A stretch of 64,000 nt of DNA from Saprospiraceae bacterium. GTDB lineage: Bacteria > Bacteroidota > Bacteroidia > Chitinophagales > Saprospiraceae. Positions within the stretch are counted from its first letter, which is position 1, and each line of letters begins with the position of its first letter. The notes under the pieces were generated by a model. It did no database searches. It was not told the DNA's origin and was given only the letters and a program-made list of their open reading frames with translations. Positions 12,801 through 19,735 of the stretch are shown one piece after another. The stretch covers positions 310,001-374,000 of the forward strand of contig JADJOB010000001.1 of NCBI GenBank assembly GCA_016714025.1. Reading direction: 5' to 3'. Made by a program: the position numbers and the translations under genes.

Positions 12801-15800
12801 TAAAATCAGGAGAATCATCATCCACAGATGCATGTGGGTTGCTTAATGATAAGGTATAGCTTGTAACATCCGCACAAATATTGCTTGGTAAGTTAAAGCT
12901 TGGATCGCTGGCAGCATAAACGATCATCACCATGGTATCCACTTCCTGACAGTTTGGACCATCCGGACTGTTCATACCAATGGTATAAGTAACCAGGTGC
13001 GTGCCTTCTCCCGCAACGGAAGGGCTAAAGGTCGCTGTAGCGCCATTACCGGCATCAACAATACCTGGACCAGCAAAAACTCCATTAACACCACAAATTC
13101 GTGTGGTTCCATTATTTCTTAAAGTATATAAGGCTGTATCGTTTGCGCAGAATGTTTGCTCACCAATTAAGTCAATATGAGCTTTTTGATTTATTGTAAT
13201 TCTTCCGGTACAAACGATGTCCTGAGGACAACTTGTAATTCTATATTCATAATCAACATAACCGCAACCGCCGTTGTAAACTAAACCGGTAACCATGTCG
13301 CCAGTACTAACATTTACATCAAAATCGACTGGGTTTGCTGTAATTCTCACTAAACCATTACCAGATTGAACATCTGGCATTGTAGATCCGGCAGTAACTC
13401 CTCCAATATAGGAAGAACCACCACCACCACCAGCAGGCCAACCAGATCCATGGTCTTGCGTTGAGGTACCGCCTCCACCGCCAAAATAGCCGCCGCCACC
13501 GCCGCCGCAACCTTGTGCATTTACAGCAGTACCACCCTGGCCACCTTGGCCAGAGGAACCATTGGTTGCTCCGCGAGTTAATAAACCAGCTAAGCCACCA
13601 GATACTTGGGTACCACCGCCGCCGCCAATAGATCCGCTAAATCCGACTCCATCAGAACCAGTTAAGCCACCACCAGCACCACCATTAGCATTACAAGCAG
13701 CACCACCGCCACCAGCAGCAACGATTACACGATTTGCAAGACCAACACCTCCAACTCTTACATCAGAAGCGCCTCCGCCACCGCCGCCATTAGCAACTTG
13801 TGGGAAATTATCAAATCCTCCGTTTCCACCACCATTAAATCCTCCCGGATTGTTGGCGTCAACTGCAAATTGGCTGTCTCCTTGACCACCAACATAAATA
13901 TTTAGAACCTGACCAGGGGTAACAGCAAGTGTTCCACTTGCAAAACCACCTCGACCACCCGTTCCGCATGGGCCACCCCAGCTTCCGTTTCCGCCCTGAG
14001 CACCCCAAGTATCAATTTGCAAGGAAAACACACCAGCTGGAACAACATATTGTTGAACACCACCAGTGAAATTGAATGTTTGGTTTACTGCTGGAGGATT
14101 CACGCCTGTACTGGTAACTCCAGTAACTGTAAACTTACCACCCAGTATCGCATTGGATGCTAAAAGATCCGAGAATGAAATGGTCGCCTTTGGATCTAAA
14201 CAGGCTTTATAATCTTGAATTGTACAAGTACCGGCAACATTATTTCTAACTTCAACGGTTGTACAAATAGTTTCTTCACATTTTGGATCACCTACATTTA
14301 CACAGACTGTGAAAAATCCAGGGCCAGGTAAACCGTCATAGTCCACATCAGGTGGTAAAAACTCAGCGGTTGTTCCGATATCGGTAATTCCATCTCCAAA
14401 CCAACGAATGTTGTCTGCTGTCAACGGATTGCCTGCACGATCAACTGCATTAAACATGGATATAATCACTGGCCAAGCTCTGCTTTCACATAACACTCCC
14501 GGATTTTGGATACCGTAAGTTGAGGATGCTGCAGGTGCTTTTTGATAAACGGTCACTACATCGGTCCGTGATATTTCCGGACAAACACCAGAAGGATCTT
14601 GAACAGACCAGCTAATGCTGTAGTTACCTGCAGGAGGATTTAAATCAAAAGTTGGGAAGGTAAATGCACCAATGGTTGTTACGTGGCTACCTCCTGGAAT
14701 TAATCCGGAAAATACCCGTACTATATAATTATCACAACCTCTTAAATTAGTTAAAGTTGAAAAGGTACCATCTCCTTGACAACGGATGTCAGTAGTAGCA
14801 ACTTCCAACTCAGCACAACGGTGGAAATCCACGTTGATGGTATCTCTGCGTGCATTGTTGTTGCAATCAGTATATTCATAAATGATTCTGCTAATTCCGC
14901 AACCGTCATTATAAAGGGCTGCATGTGAATTACCCGGTCCTGGAGGAGGAAGTAACACAAAATTTAAACCACCAGGATTCTGGATGATCCAGTTACCGCC
15001 TTCCGGAGCAGAACCTAATAAGAATGTTTCTAAATCGATGAGTTCATCCGGACAAACGCAGAATGCAAAATCTGCGATCAAGTATGGAGGATTGGTGCTT
15101 TGTTCTACATTGATCACGCGGGTTAATTCTACGTGACAATTGGCATCACCAACCGTATAAGTAACTGCATAAGCGCCTGGTTGGGTTGGATTGAAAATAC
15201 CACCGCCCGCATTGCAACGTCCTGGTGATACAGCATCTCCACTCCACTCTCCACAGGTTACACCTGTTATTAAAGTACATAAGTTTAAAGGCAATTGGCC
15301 TGTATTTAAACAGATACGACCTGGGTTGGTCCAATCTGCATCTGCAGGATTTGCACGAACAAAAATTTCACAAGAACCTATGTTATTATTCACATTCCCT
15401 GCGCAATCTCTTGCACCAAGAGGAATAAGATCTGGACCTAAGAAATAACAATCCCAGTAATAATTACCTGGTAAAACGAATATTTCAGGACTTGGATCAC
15501 AGTTATCAGAAATCATAGCCAATCCATCAAAAAAGTCTGATGGTAAATTAGCAGTAGTATATTGACAAGTAACCGGATCAATATCTAAATTTAAATAAGT
15601 TACTCCGGGAGGACAAACGACTGTTCCTGATGGAGCAGTATTATCTTGTACTGTAATAATTGCACCGCAATTATGAACCACAGGACCATTTCCATTACAG
15701 TCGGTATAAGTAAAGCTTACATTAATTGTTGTTGGATTCGGACAAACCAAACCACTGGCATTGAATGGCCCAGGTGGAGGTGTTTGAACAATTGCCGCTG

Positions 15801-16974
15801 GATTTATAGGATCGCAATTGTCTGTATATAAACCGGCAAACCTTAAATCCGGAATAATTACTGTACAATTCGCACCTGCATTTAAAGTAATATTAGCAGG
15901 ACAATTTGCCGTTGCAACAGGAGGGGTATTATCAAGAATCAAAAGTGTAGTTGTGCAACAGTTAGCAGGTACTGATGGGAAAGCAGGATCTAAATTTCCA
16001 TTTCCAAAACAGTCTTGAGCACATATACGATAAAGATCTAATCTTGCTGAAGGACATATGATTCCTCCAGGAACTCTCAGACAAGCTGTATTTACTGGGC
16101 AAGAGGCATCAGAATATAAACGGTAACTTAAAGTAAAACCAGGGCCACCACATATATCAGATACAGTTGCTAAATTTCTTAAATCCGGGACATTGTACTG
16201 GCAAGCAGCATTCCAAAATATGGTTTGTTGCGGTGGACAAGTTACAGTAGGCAAGGTTTGATCCCTCAAAGTAACGGATTGAATCCCTGTACCGGTATTA
16301 CCGCAAGCATCCGTAACCCGAATGGTTACTCCATAGGGTCCCTGTGGACTGGTTGGGCAAGACAATGCCGGAGGTAAAGATGAGATTACGGTAGCTGTGC
16401 TTAATAAGTACATATCTGTGGTACAATTGTCATCCACATTACCTGAATTCAAGGTTGCTATAATCTGAGGAGCAGTTACAGTACAACCAGGTCCGACATC
16501 TAAGGTAATGCCGGGAGGCGTCACCGTAGGAGGGGTAACGTCTCTTAACAATACCACATCGGTACGTATTAAGGAACACAGGATATCATCCGATGGGTCT
16601 AAGACGTTTCCTATAAAAAAGAACAGGGCTGTCACCAATACGTTGACATCCTCATTTGCACAGGTGCCCGATTTGGGCGCTGTATAAGGAGTGCCCGCCA
16701 AAGGCGCTTGGTCGATGGTTATTAATACATAACCAGGACCCGGCGTGGGTGTCCAGCGAGGGATTACGTTTGGTACAGTAATACTACAGCCTGCATCAAA
16801 ATTGACTGTAAGATTTGGTGGTCCAGTTGGTCCGGTCAACGTATTTCCGGAACCCACGGTACAGGTTGGCTGAGCGAAAGCCATTGGAGTCAAGCCTAGG
16901 ATTAAGACTAAACTACAACACCATCCGAGTAACCTGGATCGTAAACTGGCGTCAAATGTGGAAAGGTTTATCAT
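877..16974 (-). CDS. Giant T9SS-secreted mosaic surface protein with HYR repeats, dockerin and cohesin-like domains (5365 aa)
   Basis: A likely extracellular adhesin or matrix protein. The signal peptide (about residues 1-35) ends near MAFAQ. The body holds many HYR/Ig-like repeats, typically with D-x-TxP at the start and A-x-D-x-CGN near the end. Other modules, at about these residues: glycine-rich domain 970-1220; three related ~285-residue modules 1445-2310; an alpha/beta GATase1-like insert 2645-2860; lamin-tail domain 3280-3460; P-domain-like beta-sandwich 3500-3655; dockerin type I pair 5000-5060 (STADIVKIQRHILGI and a second copy); cohesin-like domain 5130-5270; type A T9SS sorting domain 5280-5365 (NSPNPF, then YDVTGK). 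Cysteine content is high, and no catalytic site was recognised. It starts 12 bp after a FAS1 lipoprotein gene, so the two are probably co-transcribed. Its natural ligand is unknown. Confidence 0.9.
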   Translation of the reverse strand: MINLSTFDASLRSRLLGWCCSLVLILGLTPMAFAQPTCTVGSGNTLTGPTGPPNLTVNFDAGCSITVPNVIPRWTPTPGPGYVLITIDQAPLAGTPYTAPKSGTCANEDVNVLVTALFFFIGNVLDPSDDILCSLIRTDVVLLRDVTPPTVTPPGITLDVGPGCTVTAPQIIATLNSGNVDDNCTTDMYLLSTATVISSLPPALSCPTSPQGPYGVTIRVTDACGNTGTGIQSVTLRDQTLPTVTCPPQQTIFWNAACQYNVPDLRNLATVSDICGGPGFTLSYRLYSDASCPVNTACLRVPGGIICPSARLDLYRICAQDCFGNGNLDPAFPSVPANCCTTTLLILDNTPPVATANCPANITLNAGANCTVIIPDLRFAGLYTDNCDPINPAAIVQTPPPGPFNASGLVCPNPTTINVSFTYTDCNGNGPVVHNCGAIITVQDNTAPSGTVVCPPGVTYLNLDIDPVTCQYTTANLPSDFFDGLAMISDNCDPSPEIFVLPGNYYWDCYFLGPDLIPLGARDCAGNVNNNIGSCEIFVRANPADADWTNPGRICLNTGQLPLNLCTLITGVTCGEWSGDAVSPGRCNAGGGIFNPTQPGAYAVTYTVGDANCHVELTRVINVEQSTNPPYLIADFAFCVCPDELIDLETFLLGSAPEGGNWIIQNPGGLNFVLLPPPGPGNSHAALYNDGCGISRIIYEYTDCNNNARRDTINVDFHRCAELEVATTDIRCQGDGTFSTLTNLRGCDNYIVRVFSGLIPGGSHVTTIGAFTFPTFDLNPPAGNYSISWSVQDPSGVCPEISRTDVVTVYQKAPAASSTYGIQNPGVLCESRAWPVIISMFNAVDRAGNPLTADNIRWFGDGITDIGTTAEFLPPDVDYDGLPGPGFFTVCVNVGDPKCEETICTTVEVRNNVAGTCTIQDYKACLDPKATISFSDLLASNAILGGKFTVTGVTSTGVNPPAVNQTFNFTGGVQQYVVPAGVFSLQIDTWGAQGGNGSWGGPCGTGGRGGFASGTLAVTPGQVLNIYVGGQGDSQFAVDANNPGGFNGGGNGGFDNFPQVANGGGGGGASDVRVGGVGLANRVIVAAGGGGAACNANGGAGGGLTGSDGVGFSGSIGGGGGTQVSGGLAGLLTRGATNGSSGQGGQGGTAVNAQGCGGGGGGYFGGGGGTSTQDHGSGWPAGGGGGSSYIGGVTAGSTMPDVQSGNGLVRITANPVDFDVNVSTGDMVTGLVYNGGCGYVDYEYRITSCPQDIVCTGRITINQKAHIDLIGEQTFCANDTALYTLRNNGTTRICGVNGVFAGPGIVDAGNGATATFSPSVAGEGTHLVTYTIGMNSPDGPNCQEVDTMVMIVYAASDPSFNLPSNICADVTSYTLSLSNPHASVDDDSPDFNAEVIWSGDGVTDGTGNDPTGTFNPSAAGPGYHLICVMTGEANCMKYNCKLIYVAPVNDPSLIADRSFSCFDFDFGSGPFILFDLSQLYAGTNTTRGGTWSIISSASAAVIGNETLRGGPGCYQLRYSLPARYTGATGGCAAVSEDIFITLGEEPQTGFDLAEEVCWNGIAGSVVLPTSYHGETYGNGTSSRTFQWTASIVSGAGPVPNFGTATSQNPTITVMGAGVFNICLTETLNYPACGAAGGISCSRQYCELLTVHQTTAVSIPSWTRFGPLCTDDPCVDLDLRITGTTGGVFTGNGVQLDPSHPNYRFCPGIAGPGIHAVTYTVQNGAGCTAVETHNIEVFAPVSAVCPQNNFGIACAVHRLGSVQTYGGFTNASVSTLPVFIGSYYTMGQFDLTGFLCPTATRGGTWTLISSPTNAIGSGITGFVQNETLVYTDPGCYTVRYTVTAFPGADGACTSSFDYTLSVGEEPTPRFSIPDQTCWAVGVPTITYNIPANYLLSTQPHPNTTLFLRGFSSSNNAVATVSAGGLVTIVGAGTATICMQEHYDNSGCTFVECRKEFCQTITVTNTVTASSPTWTGFGPICVDAPCVDLDALVTGTPGGIFTGQGVQPAAGGHPNYEFCPALAGVGTHVVTYTVQSPDGCSNVLSRNIIVAPLANATLVNKQIPCIIEPGGVIPLSVLFASSATTAGGTWTFAGTPPSGAQIMGGNLVFTQAGCYCFTYTVQTVPGATGGGCFAQNTACLQISEQPTPGFSVQNEICWSTNDPVTTFSPLVNSPSYDPAGTVTRTWATNPTPLPAITLNTTNGSFTINGPVPPGGLVFDLCMTENITTPSCGPTSGPNQVTPPNAQIVCSEVYCERISIRDGTLLNATFTANPVNPCVGQSVTLTPVLGGGTFTGLGVTNSGNGGPGTFVANACGIYAVTYTVDDPNGCNNSYTLNIYTDTVRPTLNLPAPITVNCQNPLSPSMATWAAGASATDNCAGVTVSSRVFDRQSSCSPGTGVYVFVFTATDACGNTRVGYANYTVQDVTPPVISGGSNLVVECGNDVYARVYNWIDTHAGTTATDACDASTFLSWTNNFSGLINNYCGAAIPVVFTVRDRCGNTSSITFTLQVRDQTPPVWNVRPQNLTVECDNSNDPYSQISAWLRSNGNGVALDSCQTTVNYTNNYNGLTGGCNRNTGSALVTFTAFDVCGNANSAQATVTIVDRTAPEILSPAKDTTVECDGRGNLQEFAIWIANHGGARAADLCSGVSCQPLANARVALITSNPFPWGSNTYTNEMNAVFGVGNWDRFDFNVNAATVFSRNYRLVYVDGSDAGANLFNTFVGNNNNLMESWVTCGGRLFLNAAPNVGGNINLGFGGVVIQYPSFTANVIQANPHAIFNGPFSPTGATYSGSYYGHSLVGPPTMKTIIRENGGTNGTVLAESLWGGGIVMFGGMTSTNFHSPQPNAANLKQNMLAYLNTTPLQTDLNVLNDGIFVWDTTLMRTEVTCGANRRLTYMFNALDSCGNISVGTIAKFIIRDTTLPVWSVPPSNATAQCDSRGNIAQLNAWLAANGNGTILADACNGTVRVEHDLVREYDRCSNTDSTVYRFTAYDCSGNSATREASFIIVDTQAPTLVTPARDTTISCENLSGNNDDELIGWLNIRARFSTTDACSDQITYTNDYQSLNWVRVCGPSRYVDVTFRATDDCGNFTTSRARFAIVDTTRPRFLNCPPPIVQNAEADHCDAYVTVPKLIAVDNCTHQDSIVITQIYGPNPVQYRFPVGTTILKYEARDLCNNRDTCTIKVVVNDYWDVPTITCPANVDVENTPGVCGVNNLQGLAPASVKDVCPHTAVLYVIKNEAGDTLKKGIRDASGSNFPKGNNSVCYTVQDQPILLITEVTQQIDATVVGTTSPLPTFIAPSDTNGDYVEITNFGPSSIDVSCLSLQIFQGGALVGTYTLPNMPGPVLPAGGVLTLHVGAAIPGFPDNPARFFYNMNLPEVAINMPRGYVLNHLGLRNVDAVTTNGYNIIGQGTPAMTAAGWSGTSATNNDRGSYYRWCIFDNNSANDWRLAEACEPASIGSVNPILLPYVFPSNGLTTSVQTIAAQKATCCFNVLVRDTETPMCATNDTLTFSGLTGTATGPSCTSFSLTVPANPATKIIDVWVRNLNLTVTNFANSEVTLIHPDGTRIRLWNDGNCNGTTNINAFRISDLDPTKINAANCGTLGTGLNYKPDQPLSVLCPKSAAGTWRLEVENNSPAPSSLTLSSWSLTIISQRAYAQRDTIISNIPNLCAADLMWIHPDVMDNCCMGTVDVEYIPVPMAGAPLPKVPIGGRVANGSKTTQRFDVGMTRVVYTLTDMSGNTGTCEFKVTVRDTQRPVFLNCPKDYTINLQGGECFAFLEVNPALNWFENCDSTRLVVDPPLNSQLSIGVHVIRATITDRAGNSSVCTWTITVNEFSPNGTDLACHDQINFSLGPNCTGTLTADELLAGINYGCKDKFTLIIEDWITGARHSNNFTTADIGRCFKVTVIDPTTGNKCWSKVCIEYKATPSISCPRDTTVPCNSSLDPSVLGNPLITTCVFDYDIHWDDVIEKARDCDFPIAFIIHRTFTVTNELGNGSQCTQTIRVRGFDLSAIEWPRSYDNLDLPALKCNEKRYDKDVTPHILPSPYCVDGYLLDSAYWYATGGDPSIVDPFTRDLSGDRIPKRLGWNYLEGGVNDQHPNPSPIYYDEHPNWRNSGACWGPTQVVKWLGTGIPSLGGQPLSKDNKECNLSIRYDDEVYDVCANGYEILRYWKVRNMCLPPLAGVNPVEYIQVIKVLDQEGPKVAYPDTVIVGTGPWTCDGTWEVPFPWITDNCSDSVSYTVRSWTGTPIQQADGSWIIINMKLGIHNVIITAQDACGNKTEKSIKVNVIDNTPPVAVCDRNIVVSISGNQSAGDNYGKIFAEDINDGSFDNCKAHVFFKAIRMDQLRGTNNGSNANQADNGTNCAGVNGDDNSILDGNQIYFDDHVKFCCSDVGKKIMVVLRVFDLEPGDGPIAPSRMNQNGNLFGHYSDCMIEIEVQDKGVPTVVPPPNIVVSCWFWFDVDKLDDPNDPTFGRVVTDLGDRHKVVTNDLVCYNYCVRNDITGYPGYVPGAPPSNPPAWNRACDYYRSLFDTAHYDRKYELVWGFDGYVLSNCGNTPTISVNDNRECGQGQITRTIVARGPNGVSVTGTQIIWVVDCDPFYINGADNCDPDDDITWPGNCTGQATTIDGCGADISPDNPLLGRPVVENGADDLCSLISIEYVDEIFTIEPDACFKVLRHWTVIDWCQYDPSIDPTKGRWEYLQIIKVHDTDKPVVSISVGDCEPAVKNATDNICYGHISLTADATDNCSPLDWLFYDYKIDLFNDGIGAHSGYDYKVGPLTRKEFAAGRTPLFHHNPAADDENNPFDASGNYPVGIHKICWFVEDGCGNIGTLCQLFEIKDCKAPTPYCLTGVITVPMPTSKCVTIWAKDLDRGSFDNCTDQDDLLFYFNGDPNATSITICCDDFVAAGANDELLVDVQMWVEDEEGNTDYCKTVIIVQDNQDVCPNTGAAKGRITGDLKTEKGEETEFGDVQMYVGASMKKQVITHSDGHFMFGDLDYGPASEYVVRPFRTDNPINGVSTADIVKIQRHILGIESLNSPYKLIAADVNNSATITSADVSEIRRLILGITSEFSKVQSWTFVPTLYTFIDPTYPFKAPREAVIPMPDAGKHNEDFVAIKMGDVTNNAQAHNFSGISSRHNDQLHLEIESGKLKAGETYTVEFKSSNFNDIAGYQFTLKFDQEAMVYTELKSGVLNVDESNFGMKSLENGIITTSWNNKEGLSFGKDDVLFSLTFTAMKDVNIEELLAITSDITAAEAYNAKLDIKGVDLSVRTDNGVVESGVFELYQNSPNPFEVETSISFRLPNAGPALLTIYDVTGKVVRVYDIKGVKGLNTLKIEKDEIENSGVLYYQLDGAGHTATKRMTKLK

Positions 16975-16986
16975 GAGATTAGTTTT

Positions 16987-17685
16987 TTAATTTGATTTAA
17001 CTTCGTTTTTAGCAGCACTGGTTTCAGAACCTTCAACCAGCTTGTTAATAAAATATAGTTTCGTAGAGGGTTTGAGATTCAGCTCGTCTTCAACTTTCAA
17101 CTCGTGCCCGTCTAAGGTTAATTTCTTTTTATCGTAATCATATATAAGTAGTTTGCCAACCATGGTTCTCACAGGAGATCTTCCTTCTTCTGTTGAAAAT
17201 CCAAAGCCAACATAATTGAACATGAAATCCAGATTTTCCTGGGTGACCATTTCAGGATATACCAATTGACTGAATTTTGCCTGATTCAAAGTTTTCATGG
17301 CAGCATCGGATGGAACCAAAACCGTATAGAGTAAATTGCTAGGGCGCATAAACACCGAAATGAATTTGCCCCGTTCCATGAATTCAGCAAAATGAGAATA
17401 GCCTGGTTTGGATTTAATCCCAGCAATAATATCAGCATATAAATTTTGAAGGGTGGTGTCGGAATCAAAAGGACCTTTAACTCCACTTCCTTCATTGGCT
17501 TGTTGGGTAGATTCAACTTTAACCATGCCGGAATCCTGAGCAGTCACTTTGACTTCTTTGGATTGATTGGCGTTTGATTCGTTGCAAGAGGAAAGTAAAA
17601 AGACGGCAACTGCCATGCAGCAGTTTATCAACCATGTATGTATACATAGCCTGAGCTTAAGTTCTAGCTTGGTGCGTCTTTTCAT
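16987..17685 (-). CDS. FAS1 (fasciclin)-domain lipoprotein
   Basis: A 232-residue protein with a long basic N-terminus, a hydrophobic stretch and an SPII lipobox (LLSSC, Cys about residue 34), so probably membrane-anchored. Residues about 85-225 follow the fasciclin pattern: a TVLVPSDAAM strand and helix, FMFNYVGFGF at the H2-like position, then TMVGKLL and a closing INKLV strand. FAS1 domains mediate cell or matrix adhesion. The gene is the first member of a two-gene unit with the 5365-residue protein 12 bp downstream, so a role in anchoring or assembling that protein is a fair inference. A TAnnTTTG box lies 124 bp upstream. Confidence 0.75.
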   Translation of the reverse strand: MKRRTKLELKLRLCIHTWLINCCMAVAVFLLSSCNESNANQSKEVKVTAQDSGMVKVESTQQANEGSGVKGPFDSDTTLQNLYADIIAGIKSKPGYSHFAEFMERGKFISVFMRPSNLLYTVLVPSDAAMKTLNQAKFSQLVYPEMVTQENLDFMFNYVGFGFSTEEGRSPVRTMVGKLLIYDYDKKKLTLDGHELKVEDELNLKPSTKLYFINKLVEGSETSAAKNEVKSN

Positions 17686-17808
17686 CCTTGGTTTGGTTGT
17701 TTACAAACTAAAAATCTCCCGGAATAGCATAGCTACTCATCAGAAAATCAATAATTTATAAATAATTGCTTCGTCACCGGAGTCTTCGTTCCCCCGATTT
17801 ATACCTTG

Positions 17809-17816
17809 CAAATATA
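17809..17816 (-). promoter_or_regulatory. Candidate -7 box TATATTTG for the FAS1/giant-protein operon
   Basis: The minus strand reads TATATTTG, an exact match to the Bacteroidota -7 consensus TAnnTTTG, 124 bp before the FAS1 lipoprotein start. No well-spaced -33 TTTG was found. The assignment rests on one element and position. Confidence 0.4.
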
Positions 17817-17879
17817 AACAGGCCTTCATTGCCTAGTTAAAGAAAGCAAAAAAAACTTATATTTTTTTTTTAATAACGT

Positions 17880-17932
17880 ATATCATTGTGTGATATAGTT
17901 TTATACACATTACACTTATTAACAATGTGTAA
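17880..17932. promoter_or_regulatory. Two small dyads upstream of the FAS1 operon
   Basis: In the 397-bp gap between the two FAS1-type genes, ATATCA/TGATAT (17880-17896, 5-base loop) is followed by ACACATT/AATGTGT (17905-17930, 12-base loop). They lie in an AT-rich stretch upstream of the candidate promoter at 17809. They could be operator half-sites or chance AT palindromes. The rest of the gap shows no gene. Confidence 0.25.
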
Positions 17933-18082
17933 TTTTAGGGGGGTAAGCAGTCCGGGGTGAACCAAGCACATATAAAATATGGAGTGAATTTGTAAAATCA
18001 TAATCAATCAGCTTTTACGTATATGATTAATTTGTAATACAATTGTCCGTTTTCCTCCGTTTTGTTAAAATATTTTGGATGC

Positions 18083-18676
18083 TTATCTGTAAAGTACCGA
18101 ATCAATTTGAATGACTTCTAATTGTTCTGAAACCATTTTTTGAGTCCTCATTTTATAATCAGTAGATCCCAGCCGGATTTTTTTCTGGTCATCAAGTACA
18201 TAGATTTCTTCTCCTAGCAAAGTTTTTGAAGGTATTCTGGAATCCCTCCGTTTGGGGACCACCATGATGTGGTGTAGCAAAAATTCGAGCCGATAGCCCT
18301 GGTTGTAACGGCTGGTGTCCCGCAATACCTGCTTTTTCTCTTCCGGAATGCTGCCGAAACCCTTATCTGTTACAGCTAAGATTTGGTAGGTCTGAAAACC
18401 TGCATTTACAAATAAGTGCCTGCTTTTAAATTGATCAATCAAATGATTGAATTGATTGCAATTGCCTTGAGCCTGGAGGTAGTCGTAAATCTGTGCCATG
18501 ATCTCACGGGATGCTTCCTCCTTTTTTAAATCCTCCTCAGTTTTTTCTGCCGGGGTGGTTGGGAAACTGTTAGCAGCAGGGGCTGCCACTGTTGCTTGCT
18601 TTGTTTTCTTACAAGATTCTGACAGAAACAATAGAAAGGGTAAACACATTAAATGAGTAAGACCTATTTTGAACAT
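18083..18676 (-). CDS. Divergent FAS1-like lipoprotein
   Basis: A 197-residue protein with a lipobox (FLSESC, Cys about residue 22) followed by a Lys/Glu/Ala-rich linker. The core from about residue 70 follows the layout of a fasciclin domain: N-Q-F-NHLIDQF helix, QILAVTDKGFGSI in place of the usual TVFAPTDxAF, LEFLLHHIMVV for the H2 strand, SKTLLGEEIYV, and a last strand IDSVLY. It resembles the neighbouring FAS1 lipoprotein in architecture but little in sequence, so it is probably an old paralogue. Its function is inferred only from the fold: surface adhesion or matrix binding. It is followed at 400 bp by the FAS1/giant operon on the same strand. Confidence 0.55.
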   Translation of the reverse strand: MFKIGLTHLMCLPFLLFLSESCKKTKQATVAAPAANSFPTTPAEKTEEDLKKEEASREIMAQIYDYLQAQGNCNQFNHLIDQFKSRHLFVNAGFQTYQILAVTDKGFGSIPEEKKQVLRDTSRYNQGYRLEFLLHHIMVVPKRRDSRIPSKTLLGEEIYVLDDQKKIRLGSTDYKMRTQKMVSEQLEVIQIDSVLYR

Positions 18677-18700
18677 GATGGTATCTTATGGTTTAGGTCG

Positions 18701-18708
18701 CAAAATTA
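18701..18708 (-). promoter_or_regulatory. Candidate -7 box TAATTTTG for the FAS1-like lipoprotein
   Basis: The minus strand reads TAATTTTG, matching TAnnTTTG, 25 bp before the lipoprotein start codon. TTG-containing sequence lies about 24 bp further upstream, somewhat farther than usual. Confidence 0.4.
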
Positions 18709-18962
18709 CATTAAAGCAATTTCAATCGGTATCAATAAATTCACAATGATGGACATCCTTTGCTTCTTATAATAGGCCTAATTAATGATGTTTTATTTAG
18801 AATCATTCCCAAACCAGAATGCAAGCGTTCCAGTCAAACCAGGGATAAACCTGCTGTCAATGGGGTTTGGGATTTGAATTCAGCCTATTATCTATTATCC
18901 CTATGATGTTTTAAAAAATCAATTCCCTCTTAAAATAGTATCTGTTCTCCATTCAATCGTAC

Positions 18963-19735
18963 CCGAACCCCAAACCCCTTGGAAGGGGCTTTCTGTTTTG
19001 TGTTGAGAGCAAATTTTTTTTTAAAATAAAATCAAATAAGGATTCGGAGCCATTTTATGAAGTAAAATGCAAAGCCCCTTTCAAGGGGTTGGGGGTTCGA
19101 ATTAAGATAAATGGAAAGAAAAGGCTAACTCTTAAATTTTATGATTTATTAAAAAAACAATTTAACTGAACTCCGAACCCCAAACCCCTTGGTAGGGGCT
19201 TTCTGTTTTGTGTTGAGAGTAAATTTTTTTTAAACAAAATCACATAAGGATTCGAAGCCATTATTTGAAGTAAAATGCGAAGCCCCTTTCAAGGGGTTGG
19301 GGTTCGAATTAAGATAATTGGAAAGAAAAGGCTAACTCTTAAATTTTATGATTTATTTAAAAAAACAATTTAACTGAACTCCGAACCCCAAACCCCTTGG
19401 AAGGGGCTTTCTCTTTTGTGTTGAGAGTAAATTTTTTTAAAACAAAATCACATAAGGATTCGAAGCCATTATTTGAAGTAAAATGCAAAGCCCCTTTCAA
19501 GGGGTTGGGGGTTCGAATTAAGATAAATGGAAAGAAAAGGCTAACTCTTAAATTTTATGATTTATTAAAAAAACAATTTAACTGAACTCCGAACCCCAAA
19601 CCCCTTGGAAGGGGCTTTCTGTTTTGTGTTGAGAGCAAATTTTTTTTTAATAAAATAAAATCACATAAGGATTCAAAGCCATTATTTGAAGTAAAATGCA
19701 AAGCCCCTTTCAAGGGGTTGGGGTTCAAATTCACA
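18963..19735. repeat. Four tandem ~208-bp direct repeats, each with a long inverted repeat
   Basis: Units begin at 18963, 19173, 19381 and 19589 (periods 210, 208, 208); the last is cut short near 19735. Each unit starts with an arm CCGAACCCCAAACCCCTT plus GGAAGGGGCTTT. About 90 bp later comes the near-complement AAAGCCCCTTTCAAGGGG plus TTGGGGTTCGAA, so the RNA or single strand could form a ~30-bp stem. A ~60-bp AT-rich spacer joins the units. Copies differ by a few substitutions and small indels. Short reading frames across the repeats carry no family features and are not called as genes. The rest of the gap between 18677 and 19864 shows nothing else. Confidence 0.92.

Noticed and set aside
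1157..16018. Open frames of 60-111 residues on the plus strand opposite the giant gene, including a Pro-rich one at 13562-13885
   Set aside because: They are antisense shadows of a long, clearly coding frame; the Pro run is the complement of glycine codons.
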